This document shows positions 1 to 9,898 of a stretch of DNA of 64,000 bases, one piece after another. The translations under genes were made by a program, and so were the position numbers. The notes beneath the pieces are model-generated. The model was not told the DNA's origin and did no database searches. It saw only the letters and a program-made list of their open reading frames with translations. Within the stretch, counting starts at the first letter, position 1. Every line of letters starts with the position of its first letter. Origin of the DNA: Betaproteobacteria bacterium GR16-43 (GTDB lineage Bacteria; Pseudomonadota; Gammaproteobacteria; Burkholderiales; Usitatibacteraceae); assembly GCA_001953215.1 (NCBI GenBank), contig CP019169.1, forward strand, positions 62,001 through 126,000, given 5' to 3'.

Positions 1-493
1 GGCGGACATGCTGATGTGGAACGCCGCGTGCGTGGTGCACGAGGAGTTCAAGTCGCAGCAACTGCGGGACCTGAAGGCGCTGCATCCCGAGGCGAAGGTG
101 CTGGTGCACCCGGAATCCCCCGCGGATGTGATCGCGCTCGCCGACGCGGTGGGCTCCACGACGGGCCTCATCCAGGCCGCCGAGCGCTTGAAGGCGAAGA
201 CCTACATCGTCGCCACCGACAACGGCATCATCCACCAGATGCGCAAGCGCATGCCGGGCTCCACGTTCATCGACGCGCCGACCGCCGGCAAGGGCGCCAC
301 GTGCCAGAGCTGCGCGCATTGCCCGTGGATGGCGATGAACGGCCTGCACAACCTGGCCGAGGTGCTGGAGACGCAACGCAACGAAGTGCTCGTCGATCCC
401 GAGATCGGCCGCCGCGCGAAGATTCCCATTGAACGCATGCTCGAGTTCGCCAAGACCAACCTGCCGACGTTCAAGGGCAGCGGGGATGCGTAG
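1..493 (+). CDS. nadA: Quinolinate synthase NadA, C-terminal part (cut by window edge)
   Basis: NadA condenses iminoaspartate with dihydroxyacetone phosphate to quinolinate in de novo NAD synthesis, using a 4Fe-4S cluster. Only about the last 163 residues are visible; the frame is open from base 2. [11 protein letters not shown] carries one cluster cysteine and [13 protein letters not shown] carries the final one, both characteristic of NadA. The TAG stop overlaps the start of the next gene (ATGCGTAG). The N-terminal domain with the first cluster cysteine lies outside the window. Confidence 0.93.
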   Translation, partial: ADMLMWNAACVVHEEFKSQQLRDLKALHPEAKVLVHPESPADVIALADAVGSTTGLIQAAERLKAKTYIVATDNGIIHQMRKRMPGSTFIDAPTAGKGATCQSCAHCPWMAMNGLHNLAEVLETQRNEVLVDPEIGRRAKIPIERMLEFAKTNLPTFKGSGDA

Positions 494-1205
494 GCTCGCG
501 TTGGCCGCGCTGTTGCTCGCAAGCGCCCCGGCCTTCGCCGAGGACGAAGTGCTCACCGGCTGGGGCACGGAACTCACGTCGCGCCCGGCCCAGCCGATGA
601 TCGTCGTGCCGCCGGAATACCCGAAGGCGGCGCTTGCCAAGGGGATTCAGGCAGTGGTCGACGTTGTGGGCACCGTCACGGCCGCGGGCGCCTTCACGCA
701 GCCGGTCTATCGGTCGTCCGTCGATGATCCCGCTTTCCAGAAGGCCGTCGAGGAGGTGCTGGGCCTCTGGATGTTTTTCGCGGCCGTGAGCGGCGAGAAC
801 TGCGAACCCAAGGCCGCCGAGGCCCAAGTGCGCGTGTGGTTCGAGATCGAGAATGGCAAGGCCAAGGTGAGCGTTTCGCGCCCGCCGGACAAGGACAAGG
901 CGAAGCTGGCCGCCGAGGAGCGGGCCGGCGCGTATGTGAAGGTGCTGACGCGCGTGTCGCCGGTTTATCCGAACAAGGCGATCCAGAAGAATATCCGGGG
1001 GGCGCGCATCGTCGCGCTCTCGCAGGTCGGGCCCGATGGGCGCGTGCAGAAGATCGTGTACCAGAACACCGGCGCCGACCCGTTGTTCTACGGGACGTCG
1101 CAATACGCGCTCGAGCGCTGGGTCTACGAGATCGGCCCGGGGATGCTCAAGGACCGGCCGTTCGTGTGCCTCGAGCACACGTTCCGCTACAGGCTCGCGG
1201 ATTGA
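486..1205 (+). CDS. Secreted protein with two TonB C-terminal-like repeats
   Basis: 239 residues. An N-terminal signal peptide (about residues 1-18, ending near PAFA-ED) is followed by two related modules, each with a YP.KA..K.I....V pattern ([14 protein letters not shown], then [13 protein letters not shown]) typical of the TonB C-terminal fold. There is no N-terminal transmembrane anchor or proline-rich spacer, so it is not a classical TonB. The ATG at 486 is chosen because the signal peptide starts there; it overlaps the nadA stop. It may be a periplasmic TonB-like or carrier-binding protein; the function is inferred from fold resemblance only. Confidence 0.6.
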   Translation: MRRLALAALLLASAPAFAEDEVLTGWGTELTSRPAQPMIVVPPEYPKAALAKGIQAVVDVVGTVTAAGAFTQPVYRSSVDDPAFQKAVEEVLGLWMFFAAVSGENCEPKAAEAQVRVWFEIENGKAKVSVSRPPDKDKAKLAAEERAGAYVKVLTRVSPVYPNKAIQKNIRGARIVALSQVGPDGRVQKIVYQNTGADPLFYGTSQYALERWVYEIGPGMLKDRPFVCLEHTFRYRLAD

Positions 1206-1212
1206 AGCGCCC

Positions 1213-1998
1213 GTGACCCTGCATCGCGCGGCCGCCACCGCTCTCGTCCTCGCGCTCCTGCCCATCGCGGCGAGCTCCCAGGAAGCGAGCACCGTCGGTG
1301 ACGCGCTGCTCGAGCGCGGATTGCGCGTCGTCTCGGTCGTGGCCCCCGACTACCCGAAGGATTTCCTGGCGCGCGGCGAAGGCGCCACGCTCGACGTCGA
1401 GGCGCGAGTCCTCGCCGACGGAGCGATCGATCCCGCGACGCTTCGCCTGGCGGGCGCGAACGACGCGTTCGCCGCGGCGGTTCGCGAGGTCGCGCGTCAC
1501 TGGCTGTTCATGCCGCGGCTGGACCCGTCAACCTGCAACGGCACGGCCGGGGATCTCGGCATGAAGGTCTGGTTCGAGGTCGCGGACGGCAAGCCGAAAG
1601 TGAGCGTCTCGCAACCCGCGGGCGACGCCACCCCCGAGTCGCAGGCGGCGAAGTCCGGCAGCTCGGCCAACATGCTGCGCAAGAAATCGGGCAACCAGGT
1701 CGCCTATCCCGAGAACGCCTTTCGCGGCGGCGTCGAGGGGACGGTCGCGATCGCCGCGAAGGTCGATCGCACCGGACAGGTCTCGAACGTGGAAGTGCGC
1801 CCCGGGCTCTACAAGCGCTGGTTCGAGCGCGAGATCCTGCAGGCGGTGCCGTACTGGCAATTCGAGGTCCTCTCGGAATATCCGAAGGACAAGGAATTCG
1901 TGTGCGCGGAGTTCATCGCCGATTTCCGGATCCACGACAACCGCATCCCGCCGCCCGGGGGCATCTCCGACCTGCGCCGCAGGACGCGGCAGAACTGA
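1213..1998 (+). CDS. Secreted TonB-C-like protein, tandem paralogue of the preceding gene
   Basis: 261 residues from a GTG start 8 bases after the previous stop. That start gives a clear signal peptide (VTLHRAAATALVLALLPIAA); earlier starts would lie inside the upstream gene. It repeats the neighbour's architecture: a VVAPDYPKDFLARGEG module, a conserved KVWFEV.DGKPKVSVS segment shared with the upstream protein, and a second module around VAYPENAFRGGVEG. The shared segment shows a tandem duplication. Role unknown. Confidence 0.6.
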   Translation: MTLHRAAATALVLALLPIAASSQEASTVGDALLERGLRVVSVVAPDYPKDFLARGEGATLDVEARVLADGAIDPATLRLAGANDAFAAAVREVARHWLFMPRLDPSTCNGTAGDLGMKVWFEVADGKPKVSVSQPAGDATPESQAAKSGSSANMLRKKSGNQVAYPENAFRGGVEGTVAIAAKVDRTGQVSNVEVRPGLYKRWFEREILQAVPYWQFEVLSEYPKDKEFVCAEFIADFRIHDNRIPPPGGISDLRRRTRQN

Positions 1999-2035
1999 GT
2001 CGCGGGGCGCGTGATGCGCCCCGCACAGCCGCGGC

Positions 2036-2302
2036 TCAGCCGCCCGAGCTGTCGGTCACGAGCATCTTCAGGAAGGTCTCGACCTGCTTCTTGTCGAGCT
2101 TGCCCGCCTTCTTCGTGTCGGCCTTGTCGAACATCTTCTCGACCAGCTTCATCGCCTCGGCCTTGGTGATCGTGCCGTCCTTGTTCTCGTCGCACATCTT
2201 CACGAAGACATCGGCGTTCCTCGAGTCGTCGGCGTAGGCCGTGGGGACCGCGAAGGCGAGCGTGAACAGGGTGGCGGCGGCCAGTTGCTTGGTGAAGAAC
2301 AT
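2036..2302 (-). CDS. Small secreted EF-hand protein
   Basis: 88 residues. A signal peptide of about 24 residues (ending AYA-DD) is followed by one canonical EF-hand loop, [12 protein letters not shown] at residues 38-49, with calcium ligands at D38, N40, D42, T44 and E49. A second, degenerate loop ([15 protein letters not shown]) lacks the usual glycine. Such proteins are usually periplasmic calcium binders of unknown partner. It is transcribed divergently from purM and convergently with the TonB-C-like pair. Confidence 0.72.
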   Translation of the reverse strand: MFFTKQLAAATLFTLAFAVPTAYADDSRNADVFVKMCDENKDGTITKAEAMKLVEKMFDKADTKKAGKLDKKQVETFLKMLVTDSSGG

Positions 2303-2406
2303 TTTGCAGCTCCTTGGGTAGTTGTCGGGGGAAGCCCGAGCCGGGCCTCTGCGTGCTCTGTCGGGGGTTGGCGCGCAGCCTTACAGCGACGGCGGAGGGG
2401 CCGATG

Positions 2407-2415
2407 GGGTAAAAT
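2407..2415 (+). promoter_or_regulatory. Promoter-like -10 motif GGGTAAAAT upstream of purM
   Basis: GGGTAAAAT lies about 31 bases before the purM GTG. The same nine bases stand upstream of the desaturase (8561) and coaBC (15752), so it is probably an extended -10 of the housekeeping sigma factor. No convincing -35 is seen. Confidence 0.45.
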
Positions 2416-2446
2416 TTCACTCCAGTTCCAGGGCCTTGCGCGCACC

Positions 2447-3493
<1,047 letters not shown>

Positions 3494-3507
3494 CGACGCC
3501 CGCCTCT

Positions 3508-3543
3508 ACCCTCTCCCTGGCCCTCTCCCAAGGGAGAGGGAAA
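3508..3543. repeat. Dispersed CCCTCTCCC-AA-GGGAGAGGG palindromic repeat, copy 1
   Basis: A perfect 9-bp inverted repeat with a two-base loop (3521-3540) preceded by TACCCTCTCCC. A second copy with the same flank is at 20604-20640. It fills the purM-purN gap and could fold in the transcript. Confidence 0.7.
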
Positions 3544-3548
3544 CCCCC

Positions 3549-4190
3549 TTGAAGTCGGCCGTCATCCTGATCTCGGGGCGGGGCAGCAACATGCAGGCCC
3601 TGGTCGAGGGCGGGACGGGGCTCGAATTCAAGGCCGTGATCTCCAACCGCCCCGAGGCGCAGGGCCTCGCGTGGGCCCGCTCGAAGGGCATTGCCGCCCA
3701 GGCCGTCGACCACAAGGCGTTCGCCGACCGCGAAGCCTTCGACGCCGCGCTGGGTGACGCGATCGCCGCGCACGCCCCGGATTTCGTCCTCTACGCGGGC
3801 TTCATGCGCATCGTGGGCGAGCGCTTCGTGAACCGTTTCCAGGGCAAGCTCGTGAACATCCACCCGTCGCTGCTGCCGTCGTTTCCCGGGTTGCACACCC
3901 ATCGCCGAGCGCTCGAGGCCGGCGTGAAGGTGCACGGCGCCACGGTGCATTTCGTCACGGCGGCCCTCGACAACGGCCCGATCGTGATCCAGGCCGCCGT
4001 TCCGGTGCTCGCGGGCGACACCGAAGAGACGCTCGCCCAGCGCGTGCTGGCGCAGGAGCACCGCATCTATCCGCAGGCCGCGCGCTGGCTCGCCCAGGGC
4101 CGGATTGAATTTCCGCGCGCCGGCGTCGTCCAAGTGAGCGGGTCGGGCGTTTCTTCCGACGCCCTCATCTCTCCCCGGACGGACTCATGA
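3549..4190 (+). CDS. purN: Phosphoribosylglycinamide formyltransferase PurN
   Basis: PurN transfers the formyl group of 10-formyl-THF to GAR in purine synthesis. 213 residues. The N-terminal loop ISGRGSNMQAL binds phosphate. The catalytic trio is visible as N103 and H105 in NIHPSLLPSFPG and D141 in ALDNGPIV. The start is TTG, because the next in-frame ATG lies inside the phosphate loop. The last about 20 residues (serine-rich) exceed the usual family end, and the stop overlaps the next gene by four bases (ATGA). Confidence 0.94.
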   Translation: MKSAVILISGRGSNMQALVEGGTGLEFKAVISNRPEAQGLAWARSKGIAAQAVDHKAFADREAFDAALGDAIAAHAPDFVLYAGFMRIVGERFVNRFQGKLVNIHPSLLPSFPGLHTHRRALEAGVKVHGATVHFVTAALDNGPIVIQAAVPVLAGDTEETLAQRVLAQEHRIYPQAARWLAQGRIEFPRAGVVQVSGSGVSSDALISPRTDS

Positions 4191-4876
4191 AGCAGGTCGC
4201 GGCATTCCTCGTGCTCTTCACGGCCCTCGCGTGCCACGCGGCGCCCACGCGCATCGACGCGCAATACCGCGTCTCGAAGGCGGGCCTGGTCATCGGCCAC
4301 GTCACCGAGTCGTACGAACGCACGGGCGACACCTACGCGATCCGCAGCACCACCTCGAGCGATGGCGCGCTCAAGATCTTCCTCGACGATTCGATCGTCC
4401 TCACGAGCGAGGGCCGCGTCGGGCCCGCCGGCCTGGTGCCGGGCGTGTTCGAGCAGCGCCGTGCCGGCAACCACTCGCGCGACATCCGCGCCACGTTCGA
4501 CTGGAAGGCCGGCCTCATGCGCTCGGAGTTCCGCGGCGAGACGAAGGACGTGGAGCTGCCCACCGGCACTCAGGACCGCATTTCGGTGATGTACCAGTTC
4601 ATGAACGTCACGCCGAAGACCGAGACGTTCGAGGTGAACATGTCGAACGGCCGCAAGGTCGAGCGCTACGTCTATCGCCGCTCGGGCGAAGCCACGCTGA
4701 AGACGCCCGCGGGCGAGTTCGCGACCCTGCACTACGAGCGCGTCGCGCAGGAAGGCGAGAGCAAGGCCGAGGTCTGGCTCGCCAAGGACCGCTTCCATTT
4801 CCCGGTGCGCATCGTGTTCGACGACCCCAAGGGGCTGAAGCTCGAGCAGACGCTGGTGGACTTCAAGGCCCACTGA
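4187..4876 (+). CDS. DUF3108 domain protein, secreted
   Basis: 229 residues with a signal peptide (ending CHA-AP). The body shows the DUF3108 pattern: Y.V...G..IG......R.GD.Y.I.S...S.G.L, the D.ISVMYQF segment, and a C-terminal V.LA.D..H.PVRI..DD..G....Q.L. Function is unknown for the family; proteins of this type sit in the periplasm or outer envelope of betaproteobacteria. It is translationally coupled to purN and followed two bases later by a second DUF3108 gene. Confidence 0.8.
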   Translation: MKQVAAFLVLFTALACHAAPTRIDAQYRVSKAGLVIGHVTESYERTGDTYAIRSTTSSDGALKIFLDDSIVLTSEGRVGPAGLVPGVFEQRRAGNHSRDIRATFDWKAGLMRSEFRGETKDVELPTGTQDRISVMYQFMNVTPKTETFEVNMSNGRKVERYVYRRSGEATLKTPAGEFATLHYERVAQEGESKAEVWLAKDRFHFPVRIVFDDPKGLKLEQTLVDFKAH

Positions 4877-4878
4877 CG

Positions 4879-5946
4879 ATGGACCGCGCGCGCGACCTCG
4901 CCTTCCGGTATCGCTACACGCTCTTCGCGCTGGCGGTGTCGGCGGTCGCGCATGCCGCGGCGATCTTCGGGGTGGCCGGTTGGCGTCCCGACACGGGAGC
5001 GGCGGAGGAGCCCGTGCGCTACACCGCCGATCTCGTGCCGCAGGCGCAGGGCGCGCCGGCCGCGGTGGCATCGGTACCGAGGGCGCCGCGCCCCCGCAGT
5101 CCGCGCAGGCCCCTGGAGACGCTCGCTTCCCTCCCGTCGATCACGCCCGGTGGCGTGAGCGCCGCGGATGCGCTTCCGGAATTGGCCGCGCCGCCTCCGG
5201 ATCTCGCACCCCCGGTCGTCGCCGCACCCGAAGCGGAGAAGCCGGAGATGCTCGCCGCTGCCCTTCCCGGCATTCCCATCCCCGCGCCGAAGGCCCCGGA
5301 GTTCCCGGTTGGCGCCCTCCCCGCGGACCTCACGATTCGCTACACGCTCACCTCGCCGTTCGCCGACGGATTCGCCGAATACGCGTGGCGGCGCGACGGC
5401 GATCGCTACGGCATCACGGGTTCGGCCGAAGCGACGGGCTTCTTCACGCTGTTCCTCGAAGGCCGCATCCTGCAGGAGAGCCGCGGGCGCGTGACGAGCT
5501 CCGGGCTTCGCCCCGACCGCTTCGTCGAGCGCAAGCCGCAAGGCCCGGCCGAGAGCCTCACGTTCGACTGGGAAAAGCACGCGGTCGAATTCAACCGCAA
5601 TGGCGAGGTGAAGTCCGGCGGCCTCGCGGACAACACCGTCGACTGGCTCTCGATGATCTTCCAGCTCGCGCATGAACCGCCCCAGGGCACGGTACTGCCG
5701 ATGAAGGTCTACACGCAGCGCAAGCTGTATGAGTTCGAGCTGAAGGTGCTCGGCATCGAAACGCTCGAGCTCCCGCTGGGGACCGTGAAAGCGCTGCACC
5801 TGCGCCATGAAACGAAGGAAGCGAACGAGCAGGTCGACGTGTGGCTGGGCATCGACCATTACTACCTGCCGGTGAAGATGCGCTACCCGGTGGCCCGCAA
5901 CCGTTTCATGGTGGAGCAGGTCGCTACCGACATCCGCTCCCGTTAG
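4879..5946 (+). CDS. DUF3108 protein with membrane anchor and proline-rich linker
   Basis: 355 residues. An N-terminal transmembrane helix (about residues 14-34) is followed by an alanine/proline-rich linker to about residue 150, then a DUF3108 domain beginning near LTIRYTLTSPFADGFAEY. The TonB-like layout (anchor, Pro-rich spacer, envelope domain) suggests it spans the periplasm, which is inference. It is the second of two consecutive DUF3108 genes and lies directly before an RNA methyltransferase gene. Confidence 0.78.
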   Translation: MDRARDLAFRYRYTLFALAVSAVAHAAAIFGVAGWRPDTGAAEEPVRYTADLVPQAQGAPAAVASVPRAPRPRSPRRPLETLASLPSITPGGVSAADALPELAAPPPDLAPPVVAAPEAEKPEMLAAALPGIPIPAPKAPEFPVGALPADLTIRYTLTSPFADGFAEYAWRRDGDRYGITGSAEATGFFTLFLEGRILQESRGRVTSSGLRPDRFVERKPQGPAESLTFDWEKHAVEFNRNGEVKSGGLADNTVDWLSMIFQLAHEPPQGTVLPMKVYTQRKLYEFELKVLGIETLELPLGTVKALHLRHETKEANEQVDVWLGIDHYYLPVKMRYPVARNRFMVEQVATDIRSR

Positions 5947-5953
5947 GTTCTCG

Positions 5954-7213
5954 ATGCAAGTTGAAAAGTCGCTGCTGGAGACGATCGTCCAGGCGCTCAC
6001 CGTGGTCCTCCCGGTGCGCCAGCCGGCGGACGTCGCGCTGCGCACGTTCTTCCGCGACCACAAGAACCTCGGCAGCCGGGACCGTGCGTGGGTCGCCGAC
6101 ACGGTCTACGCCGCGCTGCGCCGCCGGCGCTACCTCGAGCACGTGACCCCCGAGGCCACGCCGCGCGAGATGGCCCTCGCCGCGCTGGTGAAGGTCATGG
6201 GCGTCGGCATCGGCCAGATCGAATCGGCGCTGCGCCCGTCGGAGAAGGGCTGGCTCGTGGCGCTGAAGGGCGCTCCGGCCGAGGAGCTGCCCTTCGAGAT
6301 CCTCGCCGACCTCCCCGACTGGGTGATCGGACGCCTGCGCAAGCAGTATCCCGACGAGGAAATCCTCGCGCTCGCGCGCAGCCTGCAACAGGCCGCGCCG
6401 CTCGACCTGCGCGTGAATTCGCTGAAGGCGCCGCGCGAAGCGGTCATCGATCGCTTCCATCGCGACGAGCTGCACGCCACGGCGACGCGCATCTCGCCGC
6501 TGGGCGTGCGCCTGCGCGAAAAGCCCGCGCTGCAGAAGCACGTGCTGTTCCTCGAAGGCGTGGTCGAGGTGCAGGACGAAGGCAGCCAGATCCTCGGCAT
6601 GCTGATGGAGGTGAAGCGCGGCGAGATGGTGGTCGATTTCTGCGCCGGCGCGGGCGGCAAGACGCTGCAGCTCGGCGCGGCCATGCACTCGCAGGGCCGC
6701 CTCTACGCGTTCGACACTTCCGACAAGCGCCTGCAGAACCTCGGACCGCGATTGAAGCGCTCGGGGCTCTCGAACGTGCATCCGCAACGCATCTCCGGCG
6801 AGAACGACGCGAAGGTGAAGCGCCTGCGCGGCAAGATCGACCGCGTGCTGGTCGATGCCCCGTGCACCGGACTGGGCACGCTGCGGCGCAATCCGGACCT
6901 GAAGTGGCGCCAGACGGAGGCGGCCGTCGCGGAGTTGAACGCGAAGCAGTCGTCGATCCTCGCGGCCGCGGCCACGCTGGTGAAGCCGGGCGGGCGCCTG
7001 GTCTACGGCACGTGCAGTCTCCTCGCCGAAGAGAACGAGGCCATCGTCACGGCATTCCTCGAAGTGCACCCCGACTTCAAGCTCGTACCCGCGAAGGAAG
7101 TGCTCGAGCGCCTGGGCCTCGCGGTCTCCGGCGCCGGCGAGTACATGCACCTCCTTCCGCACACGCACGACACCGACGGCTTCTTCGCCGCCGTGATGCA
7201 ACGCGCAGGCTGA
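5954..7213 (+). CDS. RsmB/NOP-family RNA (cytosine-5-) methyltransferase
   Basis: 419 residues. The family methylates C5 of cytosine in rRNA or tRNA using SAM. The SAM-binding motif VDFCAGAGGKTLQLG lies near residue 227. The two family cysteines are C304 (DAPCTGLGTLRRNPDLKW) and C354 (YGTCSLL), the release and nucleophile residues. An N-terminal NusB-like helical region precedes the catalytic domain. It could be RsmB itself or a paralogue, so no symbol is given. The stop overlaps the ATG of the channel gene. Confidence 0.88.
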   Translation: MQVEKSLLETIVQALTVVLPVRQPADVALRTFFRDHKNLGSRDRAWVADTVYAALRRRRYLEHVTPEATPREMALAALVKVMGVGIGQIESALRPSEKGWLVALKGAPAEELPFEILADLPDWVIGRLRKQYPDEEILALARSLQQAAPLDLRVNSLKAPREAVIDRFHRDELHATATRISPLGVRLREKPALQKHVLFLEGVVEVQDEGSQILGMLMEVKRGEMVVDFCAGAGGKTLQLGAAMHSQGRLYAFDTSDKRLQNLGPRLKRSGLSNVHPQRISGENDAKVKRLRGKIDRVLVDAPCTGLGTLRRNPDLKWRQTEAAVAELNAKQSSILAAAATLVKPGGRLVYGTCSLLAEENEAIVTAFLEVHPDFKLVPAKEVLERLGLAVSGAGEYMHLLPHTHDTDGFFAAVMQRAG

Positions 7214-8520
7214 TGGGCGACACGACCGAACTCGAACGGTTGATCGAAGGCTTCGCCTCGCGCGAGGGCCTGCTTCCGCTGCTGGCGGGCGCGGCCTACA
7301 TCGCCGTCGTGCTCCTCGTCTCGTGGCTGGTCACGCGGCGCCTGCGCCAGAAGCTCTCGGCGCGCCCCCTTCGCTGGAAACACGAGGCGGACTTCCCCGG
7401 TTTCTTCGGCCCGCTCCTCGCGATGGCCCTCGTGTGGGCCACGCGCCTCGTGATCCAGCGCATGCACTGGATCGAGCAGACGCCGATGCTCGACCTCGCC
7501 ATCCCGCTGCTGGTCGCGCTAGTCGTGATCCGCTTCGCCGTCTACGTGCTGCACAGCGTGCTGCCGGAAGGCACGCTGCTGAGCGGCTCCGAACGGACGA
7601 TCTCGTGGTCCATCTGGATCGGCGTGGCCCTCTACTTCACCGGCCTGCTGCCCGAGATCCGCGATGCGCTCGACGACATCGCCATCCCGATCGGCAAGGA
7701 ACGCCTCACGCTGCTGCTGGCCATCCGGGCGGCCTTTTCCGTGGCCGTCACGCTCGCCATCACGCTCTGGATCGCGAAACTGATCGAGGGGCGCCTGCAG
7801 AAGTCCGAGCGCATCGAGATCTCCACGCGCGTCGTGGTGAGCAAGCTCGTGCGTGCCATCGCCGTGTTCCTCGCCATCCTCATCGCGCTGCCCCTGGTGG
7901 GCATCGACCTCACGGCGCTTTCGGTGCTCGGCGGCGCCATCGGCGTGGGCCTGGGCTTCGGCCTGCAGAAGATCGCGAGCAACTACGTGAGCGGCTTCAT
8001 CATCCTGCTCGACCACTCCGTGCGCATCGGCGACCTCGTCACGGTCGACGGGCGCATGGGCACGGTGCAGGAGATCGCTTCGCGCTACACCGTCGTGAAG
8101 AGCTCCGACGGGACCGAGTCGATCATCCCGAACGAGACGCTCATCACGCAGAGCGTGACCAACCACTCGTTCAGCGACAAGCGCGCGGTGGTGAAGGTCG
8201 CCGTCGTCGTTCCCTTCGATGCCGACCTCGACCGGGTTCTCGCCGTCGTGAAGGACGTGGGCGCGGGCCACCCGCTCGCCATGCGCGATCCGCCCGCTTC
8301 CGCCACCCTCACCCGCGTCGGCGAGCCGGGCATCGAGCTCGAACTGGCCATCTGGATCGACGACGTCTACGCGAGCCAGGGACAGATCCGCAGCGACCTC
8401 CTGAAGGCCCTCGTGGAGGCCTTCCGGACCGAGGGAATCCCCTTCCCCGCCCCGCGTCGCGAAATCCATGCTTTTGCTACACCCGAAACGCAGGAAACTC
8501 CTTCCAAACCAAGGGTTTGA
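7213..8520 (+). CDS. Mechanosensitive channel, MscS family
   Basis: 435 residues. Several transmembrane segments in the first about 215 residues precede the MscS pore and beta domain: LGGAIGVGLGFGLQKIASNY is the pore-lining helix with its Gly/Ala packing, followed by VRIGDLVTVDGRMGTVQEI and IIPNETLI of the beta domain. The protein releases solutes on hypo-osmotic shock in the inner membrane. It is longer than E. coli MscS because of extra N-terminal helices. The ATG overlaps the previous stop. Confidence 0.9.
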   Translation: MGDTTELERLIEGFASREGLLPLLAGAAYIAVVLLVSWLVTRRLRQKLSARPLRWKHEADFPGFFGPLLAMALVWATRLVIQRMHWIEQTPMLDLAIPLLVALVVIRFAVYVLHSVLPEGTLLSGSERTISWSIWIGVALYFTGLLPEIRDALDDIAIPIGKERLTLLLAIRAAFSVAVTLAITLWIAKLIEGRLQKSERIEISTRVVVSKLVRAIAVFLAILIALPLVGIDLTALSVLGGAIGVGLGFGLQKIASNYVSGFIILLDHSVRIGDLVTVDGRMGTVQEIASRYTVVKSSDGTESIIPNETLITQSVTNHSFSDKRAVVKVAVVVPFDADLDRVLAVVKDVGAGHPLAMRDPPASATLTRVGEPGIELELAIWIDDVYASQGQIRSDLLKALVEAFRTEGIPFPAPRREIHAFATPETQETPSKPRV

Positions 8521-8560
8521 GGAATACCCCTTTATTCTTCTCATGGGGGGCGACCGGGCA

Positions 8561-8569
8561 GGGTAAAAT
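8561..8569 (+). promoter_or_regulatory. Promoter-like -10 motif GGGTAAAAT upstream of the desaturase
   Basis: Identical to the motifs before purM and coaBC. It lies about 69 bases before the desaturase ATG, leaving room for an untranslated leader. Confidence 0.4.
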
Positions 8570-8637
8570 TGACGCCAATCTGACATTTCCAAGGCCGTGC
8601 GACGACGCGCGGCCCAACTTGAAAGGCGCGCCCGGAC

Positions 8638-9810
8638 ATGCTCTTCAACGGTCTCCTCGATCTTCCCTGGTGGGGTGTCGTTCTCGTCACCCTCGTGCTG
8701 GTGCAGATCACCATCGCCGGCGTGACGCTCTACCTGCATCGCGGCCAGGCGCACAGCGCCGTGGATTTCCACCCGGTCGTGAGCCATTTCTTCCGCTTCT
8801 GGATGTGGGCGACCACCGGAATGATCACGAAGGAATGGGCCGCCATCCATCGCAAGCACCACGCGAAATGCGAGACGGCGGAAGACCCGCACAGCCCGCA
8901 GATCCTCGGCATCAACAAGGTGCTGTGGACCGGCGTCGCGCTGTACGTGAAGGAGTCGCACAAGCCGGAGACGATGGAGCGCTACGGCCACGGCACGCCG
9001 GACGACTGGATGGAGCGCAACGTCTACACCCCGATGAACAAGTACGGGATCCTCGTCACGCTGGCCCTGCAGATGACGCTCTTCGGCGTGATCCCGGGCT
9101 TCCTCGTGTGGGGCATCCAGATGCTGTGGATCCCCTTCTGGGCCGCCGGCGTCATCAACGGCATCGGCCACTACTGGGGCTATCGCAATTTCGAATGCGA
9201 CGACGAGGCGCGCAACATCACGCGCTTCGGCCTGTGGATCGGCGGCGAAGAGCTGCACAACAATCACCACGCGTACCCGACGTCGGCGAAGTTCTCGATG
9301 CGCTGGCATGAATTCGACCTCGGCTGGGGCTACCTCCAGGTGCTCTCCGCGCTGGGCCTGGCGAAGGTCCGCCGCGCTCCGCCGAAAGTGAAGCTGGACC
9401 CGACCAAGTTCGAGATCGACGCCGCCACGCTGCAGGCCGTGATCCAGCACCGCTACGACGTGCTGTCCCGGTATGCCAAGCACATGAAGCGCTCGAGCAG
9501 CGACGAGCTGGCGAAGCTCCGCGCCAAGGGCATGGACAGCAGCGCCGCGCGCGCCGTGCGCCATTGGATGCACCGCGATGCGGACGAAGTGCCGGCCCAA
9601 TACCGTGCCGCCCTCGACCACGCCCTCGAATCGAGCCCCACACTCAAGACGTCCTGGACGATGCGCCAGGAGCTGGCCAAGATCTGGGCGCGTTCCACGC
9701 TCACGACGGAGCAGCTCACGGCCCAACTGAAGGACTGGTGCGAACGCGCCGAACGGAGCGACGTCGAGCCTCTCGTCGCCTTCTCGCGCCGCCTGCGCAG
9801 TTACGCCTGA
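8638..9810 (+). CDS. Membrane fatty-acid (acyl-CoA/acyl-lipid) desaturase
   Basis: 390 residues. The three histidine boxes of di-iron membrane desaturases are present: LHRGQAH, HRKHHAK and HNNHHAYP. Hydrophobic segments flank them near the N-terminus and around residues 135-180. The enzyme most likely introduces a cis double bond (delta-9 type) into acyl chains and so adjusts membrane fluidity. A charged C-terminal extension of about 130 residues beyond the last box is longer than in minimal desaturases. It is a single gene with its own promoter-like motif and a strong terminator. Confidence 0.88.
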   Translation: MLFNGLLDLPWWGVVLVTLVLVQITIAGVTLYLHRGQAHSAVDFHPVVSHFFRFWMWATTGMITKEWAAIHRKHHAKCETAEDPHSPQILGINKVLWTGVALYVKESHKPETMERYGHGTPDDWMERNVYTPMNKYGILVTLALQMTLFGVIPGFLVWGIQMLWIPFWAAGVINGIGHYWGYRNFECDDEARNITRFGLWIGGEELHNNHHAYPTSAKFSMRWHEFDLGWGYLQVLSALGLAKVRRAPPKVKLDPTKFEIDAATLQAVIQHRYDVLSRYAKHMKRSSSDELAKLRAKGMDSSAARAVRHWMHRDADEVPAQYRAALDHALESSPTLKTSWTMRQELAKIWARSTLTTEQLTAQLKDWCERAERSDVEPLVAFSRRLRSYA

Positions 9811-9828
9811 TTTCGGAAAGAAGTGCAG

Positions 9829-9858
9829 AAAATGCCCGCTACCGCGGGCATTTTTTTT
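9829..9858 (+). terminator. Rho-independent terminator after the desaturase
   Basis: Stem AAATGCCCGC / GCGGGCATTT with a short loop (TACC) and a run of eight T residues, 20 bases after the desaturase stop. Confidence 0.88.
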
Positions 9859-9898
9859 GCGAGAATCGTGGACTGAGGAATCTTCGCCCGGAGGCGAT

